30,114 bases of DNA from Ruminococcaceae bacterium UBA2806 (GCA_002351795.1 DEHG01000013.1:1-30114), one strand, 5' to 3'. Counted from the stretch's first letter, positions 7,512 to 15,853 are shown. The notes: a model not told the origin generated them from the sequence alone. A program made the numbers and translations.

Positions 7512-8783
7512 TCAGAAAACTCTCTTCTGCGGTTTCAGCGATTTGTCATAAGCGCCGGTGCTTTTTGTTTTTCTGCGCTTGCGGCTTTTTTTGCGCTTTG
7601 GCTTGGTGATATCGACTTTCATGTGTATCTCGTTTTTGTCCGCCCGGTGCATATAAACGCTTTGCACAAGCCCTACGCCTAAATAAAGACAGGCAACGGA
7701 TGAACCTCCCGAGCTGAAAAACGGCAGCGTTATCCCGACAACGGGCAGCAGCCCTAAAACCATTCCTAAATTGATAAGCACCTGTGTTGCAAGCAGTGAA
7801 AAGAACCCGATACATATATTTCTTCCGAGCGGGTCGGTCGCCTTTATAGAATTAAAAAGTGTTTTGTAAAGTATGGAAAGGAACAGCAAAAGAATTGCTG
7901 CGCTCCCGATGAATCCAAGCTCCTCTCCTGCAACAGTGAAAATAAAATCGTTCTCCTGATAGGGTACCATTTCCCTTGCTACTCTCGGACCGTCAAAAAG
8001 CCCCTTGCCGAGAAGTCCTCCGGAGGCAATGGAGACTTTTCCCTGATACTGCTGCCAGCCGTATGTCTGCAGCATTTCATCATCATTCGTGAATAGAACA
8101 GCAAGCCTGTTCTGCTGGTCGGAATTGAGCATCTTTGACCATATTATCGGTATAGCTGCACCCGTGCATATTAGAAAGACAATGAAATATCTTAGCTGCA
8201 CCCCTGCGGCAAATGTCATTATCAGGAACATACATCCGAACACAAGAGCCGCCCCGTCATCACCCTGCATGTGTATGAGTACGATCGGTATTGCCGCATG
8301 AATGACGAGTGACATAGTGCCCGGAAAAGTTTTAAGCTTATCCCTTTCTTCCAGCGCCGCAAGATGGGTCGAAAATGTAACAATGAAGCAGATCTTTGTA
8401 AGCTCCGACGGCTGGAATGTCATACCTCCCGGAAGGCTTATCCAGCCTACATCATCAGTTCCGACGATCTGTATTCCTATAAAAAAGACAGCAAAGGTAA
8501 GCGCAAGCGCAACCCCGGCAATAAGCCACCAGCATTTGGAGATGAATTTGTAATCTATATTGGAAATTATGATGGCAGCAACATATCCTATGGAAACAGC
8601 TAATATCTGTGTACGCAGAAAATTGACGTCGCCGCCCCGTTGGAGACTTGCAATAAGCACACAGCCGTAAACCGAGGCTATCAGCGTAAGCACCCAGTAT
8701 AATACATCCGTTTTCTTGAAAAATCTGCTGATTCCGCTGAATAATTTATCTCCTATAATAAACCCTCCTTCCGTATATCGCAT
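7512..8783 (-). CDS. rodA: RodA-type SEDS peptidoglycan polymerase (FtsW/RodA/SpoVE family)
   Basis: An up to 423-residue integral membrane protein with about ten hydrophobic segments. SEDS proteins polymerise lipid II with a partner class B PBP. Signatures are GGMTFQPSELTKI, the loop YQENDFIFTVAGEELGF containing the Asp typical of the active site, and GLLPVVGITLPFFSSGG near the end. The C-terminus is a basic, probably cytosolic tail (KPKRKKSRKRRK). Sequence favours RodA over FtsW, but SpoVE-like roles cannot be excluded. The ATG at 8783 has no ribosome binding site and lies at the predicted transcription start, while AAGGAGGG occurs inside the frame at 8763-8770. The true start may therefore be a leaderless ATG or a non-standard codon at 8754-8759. 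No mreBCD or PBP2 gene lies beside it. Confidence 0.9.
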   Translation of the reverse strand: MRYTEGGFIIGDKLFSGISRFFKKTDVLYWVLTLIASVYGCVLIASLQRGGDVNFLRTQILAVSIGYVAAIIISNIDYKFISKCWWLIAGVALALTFAVFFIGIQIVGTDDVGWISLPGGMTFQPSELTKICFIVTFSTHLAALEERDKLKTFPGTMSLVIHAAIPIVLIHMQGDDGAALVFGCMFLIMTFAAGVQLRYFIVFLICTGAAIPIIWSKMLNSDQQNRLAVLFTNDDEMLQTYGWQQYQGKVSIASGGLLGKGLFDGPRVAREMVPYQENDFIFTVAGEELGFIGSAAILLLFLSILYKTLFNSIKATDPLGRNICIGFFSLLATQVLINLGMVLGLLPVVGITLPFFSSGGSSVACLYLGVGLVQSVYMHRADKNEIHMKVDITKPKRKKSRKRRKTKSTGAYDKSLKPQKRVF

Positions 8784-8787
8784 TTAT

Positions 8788-8816
8788 ATTATATATTCAA
8801 ATGCCGAAGACTTCAA
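8788..8816 (-). promoter_or_regulatory. sigma-A-type promoter overlapping the rodA start
   Basis: TTGAAG (8811-8816) and TATAAT (8788-8793) on the minus strand are 17 bp apart. The expected transcription start is about 8781-8783, which coincides with the ATG of the longest rodA frame. Confidence 0.75.
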
Positions 8817-8855
8817 GGTTATTTTAAGATATTTTGATCAGCATGAATTAAAATA

Positions 8856-8884
8856 TTGACGAATTGGTAATAATGTGATATCCT
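8856..8884 (+). promoter_or_regulatory. sigma-A-type promoter of the lipoprotein gene
   Basis: TTGACG (8856-8861) and TATCCT (8879-8884) are separated by 17 bp. A start near 8891 gives a leader of about 100 nt. It is divergent from the rodA promoter about 40 bp away, so the two could share regulatory sites. Confidence 0.6.
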
Positions 8885-8992
8885 GAAGGTGTATTTATAT
8901 GAAGTGGAAATATCAGGGAAGCATTGTTCGTGTTATGGATCAATGTGTACTTGTTGTTCGTATGATGCGAAAAAAGACAGGAGTTGTTGATA

Positions 8993-9703
8993 ATGAAGAA
9001 ATATAGCAGGATGCTGGCGGCAGCATTGCTTGGAATTTGTCTGGTTATGTCGGGCTGCGGAGGAGAAGATAATAAAGACAATGAAAGCAGCAAGTCCGAA
9101 AGCTCTGCGGCGGAGTCATCGGCTGCAAGTGTTTCGCAGCCAAAGCCAAAGGAAAACAGCAATAAATCCAAAACGCCTGCGCCCGATTCATGGAAGGTAA
9201 TATATATACAGAAGCTTAACGACTATTTCCGTGAAATGATGGAATACGATGTTCCTGACGGAGCATTTTTTGAGCTGATAGATATAAATAAGGATAAGAC
9301 GCCGGAGCTTATTATTTCATCACCTTCATTCCATGATGCAAAATGCGAGGTATATACTGCATACAAGGGAAAGCTTGTAGATCTGAAGGTGGATGCAGGC
9401 TATGAAAAACTATTCTATAAGGAAGAACTGAAACAGATCGCAACAAAATCAATTTCAGACGGCGTTACCAATATCTGGGCAGCTGAGCTGGAAGACGGAA
9501 AGCTGAAGCAGGCTGTAAAAGCGGTCGGAGATTTCGGTAATTATAAATTTACCGTCAACGGCAAGGATGTTACGGAATATGAATTTTATGAAGCAACTGC
9601 AAATTATAATGACTTCGGAGATGTTCCGTGGGTGCAGCTCGGAAAGAAAACACCTTTTGAGGCGGAGAAAATAACGGAAGTCGTAAATTCATGGAAAGAA
9701 TAA
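8993..9703 (+). CDS. secreted lipoprotein of unknown function
   Basis: A 236-residue protein with a type II signal peptide: basic MKKYSR, a hydrophobic stretch, then lipobox VMSGC with the lipidated Cys at 22. An acidic Ser/Ala-rich, low-complexity linker runs to about residue 60 and should span the wall. The remaining domain contains FELIDINKDKTPELIISS, a pattern like the Asp-rich repeats of calcium-binding or FG-GAP-like extracellular domains, but only one copy is present. I do not recognise the family. ATG 8993 is preferred because CAGGAG lies nine bases upstream; upstream TTG codons are too close to it. It appears monocistronic, ending just before the rplS promoter. Confidence 0.8.
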   Translation: MKKYSRMLAAALLGICLVMSGCGGEDNKDNESSKSESSAAESSAASVSQPKPKENSNKSKTPAPDSWKVIYIQKLNDYFREMMEYDVPDGAFFELIDINKDKTPELIISSPSFHDAKCEVYTAYKGKLVDLKVDAGYEKLFYKEELKQIATKSISDGVTNIWAAELEDGKLKQAVKAVGDFGNYKFTVNGKDVTEYEFYEATANYNDFGDVPWVQLGKKTPFEAEKITEVVNSWKE

Positions 9704-9713
9704 TAAAAAATGC

Positions 9714-9742
9714 TTGCAATTTCCCGTATGCTGTGGTATAAT
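9714..9742 (+). promoter_or_regulatory. sigma-A-type promoter of rplS
   Basis: TTGCAA (9714-9719) and TATAAT (9737-9742), 17 bp apart, begin 10 bases after the lipoprotein stop codon. The start would be near 9749, giving a leader of about 127 nt before rplS. Confidence 0.85.
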
Positions 9743-9748
9743 TAATAA

Positions 9749-9875
9749 GTCTTTGAGACCGTCACTTGTGATGGGAGTCAAAGGAGGCCGAAAGACCATA
9801 CTTTGAAACGGACAGTCCTCTGCAAAGCCAAAGGCTGATATGCATGAATGTCTACAAATAACAGGAGGAATAAAA
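9749..9875 (+). ncRNA. probable ribosomal protein L19 leader
   Basis: A structured leader lies between the rplS promoter and its start, as expected for the Firmicute L19 leader family, an autoregulatory mRNA element. Visible pairings are GTCTTT 9749-9754 with AAAGAC 9791-9796, CTTTG 9801-9805 with CAAAG 9823-9827 (enclosing GGA/TCC), and GCC/GGC at 9827-9835. The region has no credible ORF. I assign it from position and pairing; a covariance-model search would confirm or reject it. Confidence 0.6.
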
Positions 9876-10220
9876 ATGGACGCATTAAAATCAATTGCAG
9901 CTTCTTCAATCAAAGAAGTAAAGCCCCAGTTTGAGATCGGTGATACAGTTCGTGTCAGCGTAAATATTCGTGAGGGTGAAAGAGAAAGAATCCAGATGTT
10001 CGAGGGTACAGTTATTGCTAAGAGGGGCAGCGGTGTTGCTGAGACCTTTACAGTAAGACGTCTTTCCTACGGCGTAGGCGTAGAGAGAGTATTCCCCGTA
10101 AACAGCCCTAACGTTGTTGATGTTAAGGTTGTAAGACATGGTAAGGTTCGCAGAAGCAAGCTTTACTATCTCAGAGGCAGAGTCGGCAAGGCTGCCAAGG
10201 TCAAAGAACAGATCAAATAA
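9876..10220 (+). CDS. rplS: 50S ribosomal protein L19
   Basis: A 114-residue ribosomal protein at the normal length for L19, which lies at the 30S-50S interface. Recognisable blocks are FEIGDTVRVSVNIREGERER, QMFEGTVIAKRG, FTVRRLSYGVGVERVFP and the basic C-terminus VRRSKLYYLRGRVGKAAKVKE. ATG 9876 follows CAGGAGGAATAAAA; the longer frame from 9840 is leader RNA. It is followed by a terminator at 10232, so downstream genes get only read-through or use other promoters. Confidence 0.98.
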   Translation: MDALKSIAASSIKEVKPQFEIGDTVRVSVNIREGERERIQMFEGTVIAKRGSGVAETFTVRRLSYGVGVERVFPVNSPNVVDVKVVRHGKVRRSKLYYLRGRVGKAAKVKEQIK

Positions 10221-10231
10221 TCCGACCATAG

Positions 10232-10258
10232 AAAAAGGGACAGGTCTGTCCCTTTTTT
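10232..10258 (+). terminator. rho-independent terminator after rplS
   Basis: Stem AAAAAGGGAC (10232-10241) pairs with GTCCCTTTTT (10248-10257) around a 6-base loop, ending in a run of T. It should insulate or attenuate lepB-region transcription relative to rplS. Confidence 0.85.
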
Positions 10259-10285
10259 GCTATCTGTTTATTCGAGGGCAAGGTT

Positions 10286-10759
10286 ATGGGAAAACAACAC
10301 AGACACAGATCTGTCAATCAGAATTACATTGACTTATCGGACAGACTTGCAGCGCTCAGAAGCGTAAAGGAGCTTGTCTATGCTGCGATAATAACTGCGC
10401 TTGCGGTATCGTTTGCGATGTATGTGTTTTTTGATATTGTACCCGCAAGGGGCTCGTTCAGCAGCGGTACAGAGGATGTCAGCGTACTGATACAGGTAAG
10501 GTTTTATGATGTGCAGGAAGATGATATTCTTGTTCTGAAAAAGGGCAGGCTTTGCGCTGCTGTAATGTCGCCCGAGAAAAAGCAGATAATACCAGGACAG
10601 AATCCGGACGGCGAGGATGACAGGATACCTGTAATGATAAACAATCAGAACGGCAGCAAACAGCTGAGGCTTGTCAGTCCCGGAGAGATCGAAGGCAAAA
10701 TAGGTTTTGTGGTATTCCCGCTTAACCGTTTCGGTGAGGATATCAGAAAGCTTTTTTGA
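10286..10759 (+). CDS. small membrane protein resembling a signal peptidase I without its catalytic dyad
   Basis: A 157-residue protein with a basic N-terminus, one transmembrane segment at about 31-50, and an extracytoplasmic domain. Its end (GKIGFVVFPLNRFG, about 137-150) parallels the last part of the neighbouring LepB (GKAELRIYPLSKFG). DDILVLKKG (79-87) sits where LepB has GDIVVISHG. The catalytic Ser box SGSSM and Lys box IIKRV of LepB are not present. It could be a degenerate paralog or an accessory subunit; the relationship is my own alignment by eye. GAGGG lies about seven bases before the ATG. It precedes lepB by 120 bases. Confidence 0.7.
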   Translation: MGKQHRHRSVNQNYIDLSDRLAALRSVKELVYAAIITALAVSFAMYVFFDIVPARGSFSSGTEDVSVLIQVRFYDVQEDDILVLKKGRLCAAVMSPEKKQIIPGQNPDGEDDRIPVMINNQNGSKQLRLVSPGEIEGKIGFVVFPLNRFGEDIRKLF

Positions 10760-10879
10760 TATAAGGAAACTCTGATAAATTCATTATTCTGTATTGAGTG
10801 TGCGGGGCAAAGCTGTTTGCTGCTTACTTCAGAATCAAATTTATTCAGTAAAAAATTATTAATACAGGAGGCGCTTGTT

Positions 10880-11482
10880 ATGTCAGAAAAAGATGAAAGA
10901 ACAGATCGTGAAGATCTTGAAGAGATAGATCTTGAGGAAGAAGAAAGCATAAGCGTCACTTCCTTTATATTTGAATGGGCAAATGCTTTTATGGTTGCCC
11001 TGATAGTAGTTGTATTGCTGCTGACATTTGTTTTCAGACAGGTGACAGTCAGTGGATCTTCAATGACGGATACTCTTAGTGATAAGGACAGACTTATTAT
11101 TTCAAGCTTTATGTATAAGCCTCAGTACGGAGATATTGTTGTAATAAGTCATGGTGAAAATTACAGTGATCCTATCATAAAGAGAGTTATCGCTACTGAG
11201 GGGCAGTCGCTTTCTATCAATTATGAAACAGGCGAGGTAAGCGTTGACGGCGTTATTCTTGAGGAAAAGTACATAAAGGGTAAAACTATAAGACTAAGGA
11301 ATTCTCTCGAAATTCCTGAAAAGATCCCTGAGGGATATGTCTTTGTAATGGGAGATAACCGTGAAGGCTCGCTTGACAGCCGGAGCACGGACATTGGACT
11401 TATCCCTGTTGAAAATATCATCGGCAAGGCAGAGCTGAGAATATATCCGCTTTCAAAGTTCGGAAGCGTATATGACAGCTGA
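10880..11482 (+). CDS. lepB: signal peptidase I
   Basis: A 200-residue type I signal peptidase of the Gram-positive SipS type, cleaving Sec and Tat signal peptides on the outer face of the membrane. An acidic cytosolic N-terminus (residues 1-25, rich in Glu/Asp) precedes a single transmembrane segment at about 36-52. Catalytic boxes are SGSSM (Ser 61) and IIKRVIATEG (Lys 101), followed by VFVMGDNREGSLDSRS. ATG 10880 is chosen because AGGAGG lies eight bases upstream; the frame is open further upstream but lacks a site. The position before rbgA and rnhB is the usual Firmicute order. Confidence 0.95.
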   Translation: MSEKDERTDREDLEEIDLEEEESISVTSFIFEWANAFMVALIVVVLLLTFVFRQVTVSGSSMTDTLSDKDRLIISSFMYKPQYGDIVVISHGENYSDPIIKRVIATEGQSLSINYETGEVSVDGVILEEKYIKGKTIRLRNSLEIPEKIPEGYVFVMGDNREGSLDSRSTDIGLIPVENIIGKAELRIYPLSKFGSVYDS

Positions 11483-11504
11483 TAGTATACTGTAAAGGAG
11501 TATT

Positions 11505-12392
11505 ATGGAAGAGTTAAGATCAATTCAATGGTTTCCCGGTCATATGACCAGGACCAAAAGAAAAATACAGTCTCAGTTAAAGCTTATTGATGCGGTTGCA
11601 ATATTGCTTGATGCGAGGATACCATATTCAAGCTGCAATCCCGATCTTAGAAGCCTTATCAATAATAAGCCCCGTATCGTTTTGCTGAACAAATGCGATA
11701 TGGCTGATCCTGCTGAGACAAAAAAATGGCTTACACTTTTCCGACAAAAGAACATTGCTGCTATAGCTCTTGACTGTAAATCAGGCAAGGGCTTAAATGC
11801 TTTTATTCCGACAGTGAAAAATGTTCTTTCGGAAAAGATAGAAAACTGGAACAGCAAGGGAATGACCGGCAGAACAATCAAGGTCATGGTAGTAGGAATA
11901 CCGAATGTCGGTAAGTCATCGTTCATAAACCGTATGTCAAAACAGAACAGGGCAAAGGTCGAGGACAGACCCGGAGTTACAAGGGGCAATCAATGGTTTA
12001 CGATAGGCAAGGGCTTTGACCTGCTGGATACGCCGGGAGTGCTGTGGCCGAAATTTGACGATCCTGTTGTCGGAGAGAAGCTTGCTTTTATTGGTTCGGT
12101 AAAGGATGAAATACTTGATACGGAGCATCTCAGCGGCAGACTGCTTGAATATCTTCGTGATAATCATATTTCTGCACTGTGTGCAAGATATAAGCTTAAT
12201 GAAAACGATATCATTGACCTGCAGGGTTATGAAATACTTGAAATGATAGGCAGGAAAAGAGGTATGCTTATATCAGGCGGTGAGATAAATACAGAAAGAG
12301 CTGCTGCGACTGTTCTTGATGAATTCAGAAATGCAACTTTAGGTAAGCTGACGATAGACAGAGCGGAGGATAATACAGATGTTAGAATTTGA
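11505..12392 (+). CDS. rbgA: ribosome biogenesis GTPase RbgA (YlqF)
   Basis: A 295-residue circularly permuted GTPase needed for late 50S assembly, including recruitment of L16 in B. subtilis. The order of motifs shows the permutation: G4 NKCD (62-65), then G1 GIPNVGKS (131-138), RPGVTRG, and G3 DTPG (175-178). The N-terminus IQWFPGHMTRTKRKI is characteristic. AAGGAG precedes the ATG with short spacing. Its last 14 bases overlap rnhB, implying translational coupling. Confidence 0.97.
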   Translation: MEELRSIQWFPGHMTRTKRKIQSQLKLIDAVAILLDARIPYSSCNPDLRSLINNKPRIVLLNKCDMADPAETKKWLTLFRQKNIAAIALDCKSGKGLNAFIPTVKNVLSEKIENWNSKGMTGRTIKVMVVGIPNVGKSSFINRMSKQNRAKVEDRPGVTRGNQWFTIGKGFDLLDTPGVLWPKFDDPVVGEKLAFIGSVKDEILDTEHLSGRLLEYLRDNHISALCARYKLNENDIIDLQGYEILEMIGRKRGMLISGGEINTERAAATVLDEFRNATLGKLTIDRAEDNTDVRI

Positions 12393-12996
12393 AAACATGT
12401 ACAAAGAACAGGGATATAAGGCAATATGCGGAGTAGACGAAGCGGGCAGAGGTCCGCTTGCGGGACCTGTATTTGCCGCAGCTGTTATCCTTCCTGAGGG
12501 ACTTATAATAGAAGGCGTGACTGATTCAAAAAAGCTCAGTGAGAAAAAGAGAGAAAAGCTTTTTGATGAGATATGCGAAAAGGCAATTGCATATTGTATT
12601 GCAAGCGCATCTGTTGAAGAGATCGAGGAAATGAATATATTGCAGGCTGATATGCTGGCAATGAAAAGGGCTGTCGAGGGGTTGTCCGTCAAGGCTGATT
12701 TTGCCATGATAGACGGAAATAAAGTTCCCGGGCTTGATATTCCCGCAGAGGCTATCGTCAAGGGTGACGCAAAAAGCGAATCCATTGCCGCAGCGTCAAT
12801 TCTTGCAAAAGTCAGCAGGGACAGGCTTATGCTTGAGCTTGCAAAGGAGTATCCGCAGTACGGCTTTGAAAAGCATAAGGGCTACGGCACAAAGGCACAT
12901 AGGGAAGCAATAAAAGAATACGGACCGAGCGAGATACACAGGATGTCGTTTCTTAAAAAAATACTGTCGGAGAATGAAAATGGCAAAAAAGACTGA
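12379..12996 (+). CDS. rnhB: ribonuclease HII
   Basis: A 205-residue RNase HII that removes misincorporated ribonucleotides and RNA primers. The four acidic residues of the active site are visible: Asp 20 and Glu 21 in GVDEAGRGPLAGP, Asp 112 in MIDGNK, and Asp 130 in VKGDAKSESIAAASILAK. The spacing of 18 between the last two matches E. coli RNase HII. It overlaps rbgA upstream and yraN downstream. A second ATG at 12397 is possible but gives no better ribosome binding site. Confidence 0.97.
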   Translation: MLEFENMYKEQGYKAICGVDEAGRGPLAGPVFAAAVILPEGLIIEGVTDSKKLSEKKREKLFDEICEKAIAYCIASASVEEIEEMNILQADMLAMKRAVEGLSVKADFAMIDGNKVPGLDIPAEAIVKGDAKSESIAAASILAKVSRDRLMLELAKEYPQYGFEKHKGYGTKAHREAIKEYGPSEIHRMSFLKKILSENENGKKD

Positions 12997-13375
12997 GGCG
13001 AGAAGAATAGGAGATATCGGTGAAGCGGCTGCGGCACAGTATCTTGCAAAAAAGGGATATCATATTCTTGAAAGGAATTATCGTATATATGAGGGCGAAA
13101 TAGACATAATTGCCGCAGACAGCGAGTATATTGTATTTGCGGAAGTGAAAACCAGAAATACAAATTCTTTAGACCGTCCATCATCAGCTGTTAATATAAA
13201 AAAGCAGAAAAAAATTATTCTTACGGCGGTGCATTATCTTGCGGAGCATGAAAATGATCTCCAGCCGAGATTTGATATCATTGAGATCATTTATGATAAA
13301 AAAACGAAGATGATAATATCAATGGAGCATATCGAAAATGCTTTTATACAGACAGGTGAGTATGGAGTGTATTGA
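12980..13375 (+). CDS. yraN: YraN/UPF0102 family nuclease-like protein
   Basis: A 131-residue protein of the UPF0102 family with a PD-(D/E)xK nuclease-like fold. Visible features are RRIGDIGEAAAAQYLAKKGY, the acidic core GEIDIIAADSEYIVFAEVKTR (Asp, then Glu and Lys in ExK), and the C-terminal half ending in a short tail. The activity is not established, though structure relatives act on branched DNA. ATG 12980 is favoured over ATG 12974 because GGAG is then eight bases upstream. It overlaps the end of rnhB by 17 bases. Confidence 0.93.
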   Translation: MAKKTEARRIGDIGEAAAAQYLAKKGYHILERNYRIYEGEIDIIAADSEYIVFAEVKTRNTNSLDRPSSAVNIKKQKKIILTAVHYLAEHENDLQPRFDIIEIIYDKKTKMIISMEHIENAFIQTGEYGVY

Positions 13376-13400
13376 GATCAAAAAATAATGGGGGGATAAT

Positions 13401-14351
13401 ATGCGGCTGTTTGATCTTCACTGCGATACATTGTACCGTGCATATATGGAAAAAAGCACTCTGTTCAATGACAGCTTCCATATTTCTTTTAATAAGGCGA
13501 AGAATATCCACCCGTACATTCAGTGCCTTGCAGTATGGATACCCGATGAATACAGGGGAGAGGATGCATGGGGGCTGTTTTGCGGCTGTGTGGAAAAGCT
13601 CAGGGAGCAGATCTCAGGCAGGAATATAATATGGTGCAAAACAGCAGATGATATTATTAAAACAGAGCAGGAAAAAAAGCAGGGCATTATCCTGACTGTT
13701 GAAAGCGGGGCAGTTATCGGCGGAAGGCTTGAAAGGATAAGCGAGCTGTATGAAACGGGCGTCCGCATGATGACACTGACATGGAACGGCAGAAATGAGC
13801 TTGGCGACGGCATTATGGAAGAATCCGACGGCGGTCTGACGGATCTCGGGCGTGAAGCCGTAAAGGAAATGGAAAGGGTCGGTATGATCGTTGATATTTC
13901 CCATGCAGGAGAAAAGATGTTCTATGATGTATATGAAATTGCAGAAAAGCCCTTTGCCGCATCCCATTCAAATGTGAGGGCGGTTACTGGACACAGGAGA
14001 AATCTGACTGACGATCAGTTCAGAAGGCTTGTTGAGGTCGGCGGGCTTGCGGGGCTGAATTTCTGCGCCGATTTTCTTGAAACAAAAAATAATGATGTAT
14101 TGCACACATCGGGAATGTATGATATAATAAGACATACCGAACATATGCTTGCTCTCGGCGGCGAAAATACGATCGCAATGGGAGCAGATTTTGACGGAGC
14201 GGATATTCCTGCCGATATCAAGGGCATTGAAAGCATGGAAAAGCTTCATGAGCTTTTTGTGCATGAATTCGGTCGGGATATTACCGATGATGTATTTTTC
14301 GGCAACGCTTACAGATTTTTTACAAAGAAGGAAAGAAGGAAATTTGTATGA
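13401..14351 (+). CDS. membrane dipeptidase (peptidase family M19)
   Basis: A 316-residue metal-dependent dipeptidase of the renal-dipeptidase family, which acts on dipeptides including those with D-residues. Metal ligands are visible in FDLHCDT (His 7 and Asp 9), LTVESGAV (Glu), ISHAGEK (His) and GHRRNLTDDQ (His). MGADFDGAD near the end is the Asp motif. No signal peptide is present, so it should be cytosolic despite the family name. GGGGGGATAAT precedes the ATG. Its stop codon overlaps the thrC start as ATGA, which implies coupling. Confidence 0.9.
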   Translation: MRLFDLHCDTLYRAYMEKSTLFNDSFHISFNKAKNIHPYIQCLAVWIPDEYRGEDAWGLFCGCVEKLREQISGRNIIWCKTADDIIKTEQEKKQGIILTVESGAVIGGRLERISELYETGVRMMTLTWNGRNELGDGIMEESDGGLTDLGREAVKEMERVGMIVDISHAGEKMFYDVYEIAEKPFAASHSNVRAVTGHRRNLTDDQFRRLVEVGGLAGLNFCADFLETKNNDVLHTSGMYDIIRHTEHMLALGGENTIAMGADFDGADIPADIKGIESMEKLHELFVHEFGRDITDDVFFGNAYRFFTKKERRKFV

Positions 14352-15853
14352 ATTACAACAGCACAAGAGATAAAAACAGGGTGGTTTCGGCTTCACAGGC
14401 TATTGCACAGGGCATTTCCGAGGAGGGCGGACTTTTCGTACCTCAGGAGCTTCCCTCATACAGTATTGACGATATAAAGGCAATGCTTTCGACCGATTAC
14501 AGAGGAAGAGCAAAAAAGATAATGGGCGATTTCCTTTCCGACTTCACGGCGGAGGAAATTGACGAAAGCGTTGAAGCCGCATATAAAGCAGAAAAATTCG
14601 GCGGAGAAAATCCTGCGCCGATATCATATATTGAAAGCGGAGATAAGAAGATGGCTCTGCTTGAGTTATGGCACGGTCCGACCTGTGCATTCAAGGATAT
14701 GGCTTTGCAGATACTTCCGCACCTCCTTACAAAGTCTGTTAAAAAGACTTATAACGGCAAAGAGGCGGTAATTCTCGTTGCAACAAGCGGCGATACAGGC
14801 AAGGCTGCGCTTGAGGGATTCAAGGATGTTGACGGAACAAGGATAATGGTATTTTATCCGACTGGCGGCGTTTCACCGATGCAGAAAAGACAGATGGCAA
14901 CTCAGAAGGGTGAAAATGTCAGCGTCGTTGCAATAAAGGGTAATTTTGATGATGCACAGACAGGCGTTAAGAAGATATTCACAAATACTGAGATAAAGGA
15001 AAAGCTTGCAGAAAACAATATGCTTTTCTCCAGCGCAAACTCCATAAACTGGGGCAGACTCCTTCCGCAGATAGTATATTATTTCTCTGCATACTGCGAT
15101 ATGGTCAACGAGGGTAAAATAGAGCTTGGCGATAAGATCAATGTATGTGTGCCTACAGGTAATTTCGGCAATATTCTTGCATCATTCTATGCAATGAATA
15201 TGGGACTTCCTGTCGGAAAATTCATTTGTGCGTCTAATGCAAACAATGTACTGACAGACTTTATCAGAACGGGTACTTATGACAGAAAGAGAAAATTCTA
15301 TACAACTATCTCACCGTCAATGGATATTCTTGTTTCAAGCAACCTTGAAAGACTGCTTTATCATATTTCGGGCGGCAATGCCGAAAAGGTAGCAGAGCTT
15401 ATGAAGGCGCTTAGTACAGATGGAGTATATACTGTTGATGAGGATGTCAAGGCAAAGCTTGAAAAATATTTCTGGGGCGGATTCTGCGACGACGAAAACA
15501 CACAGAAGACTATCGGCAGACTTTACAAAGAAGAAAATTATCTTGCAGATACGCATACAGCTGTTGCAGTCAACGTTTATGAGCAGTATGCGGCTGAAAC
15601 AGGAGATACCACACCGACTGTAATAGCATCTACTGCCAGCCCGTATAAGTTTGCAAAGGCAGTTCTTGCAAGTGTAACGGATGAAGCATTGCCCGAGGAT
15701 GAATTCTCGATGGTAGACGAGCTTTCCGCAAAGACAAAGACAGCCGTTCCCGCACCGCTTGCGAGCCTGAAAGATGCAAAGGAAAGATTCAGCTTTGTAT
15801 GCGAGGTAGATGAAATGCCGAAGACTGTTATAGAAAGCTTGGGAATAAAGTAA
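14348..15853 (+). CDS. thrC: threonine synthase
   Basis: A 501-residue PLP enzyme converting O-phosphohomoserine to threonine. The PLP-binding lysine is in HGPTCAFKDMALQ (Lys 116). ATSGDTGKAALEGF is the phosphate-binding loop and VCVPTGNFGNILA is a second cofactor-binding segment. The N-terminus (MNYNSTRDKN) and length fit the bacterial ThrC type of about 490-500 residues. Co-translated with the dipeptidase through an ATGA overlap. No other threonine genes are in the window. Confidence 0.97.
   Translation: MNYNSTRDKNRVVSASQAIAQGISEEGGLFVPQELPSYSIDDIKAMLSTDYRGRAKKIMGDFLSDFTAEEIDESVEAAYKAEKFGGENPAPISYIESGDKKMALLELWHGPTCAFKDMALQILPHLLTKSVKKTYNGKEAVILVATSGDTGKAALEGFKDVDGTRIMVFYPTGGVSPMQKRQMATQKGENVSVVAIKGNFDDAQTGVKKIFTNTEIKEKLAENNMLFSSANSINWGRLLPQIVYYFSAYCDMVNEGKIELGDKINVCVPTGNFGNILASFYAMNMGLPVGKFICASNANNVLTDFIRTGTYDRKRKFYTTISPSMDILVSSNLERLLYHISGGNAEKVAELMKALSTDGVYTVDEDVKAKLEKYFWGGFCDDENTQKTIGRLYKEENYLADTHTAVAVNVYEQYAAETGDTTPTVIASTASPYKFAKAVLASVTDEALPEDEFSMVDELSAKTKTAVPAPLASLKDAKERFSFVCEVDEMPKTVIESLGIK

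Noticed and set aside
8899..9006. Short 35-codon ORF overlapping the lipoprotein start, with GAAGGTG upstream
   Set aside because: The likely transcription start (near 8891) leaves its ribosome binding site outside the transcript, and the peptide has no features.
10286..11482. Frameshifted single signal peptidase gene
   Set aside because: The two proteins each have their own start, ribosome binding site and membrane segment, and lepB is complete by itself.
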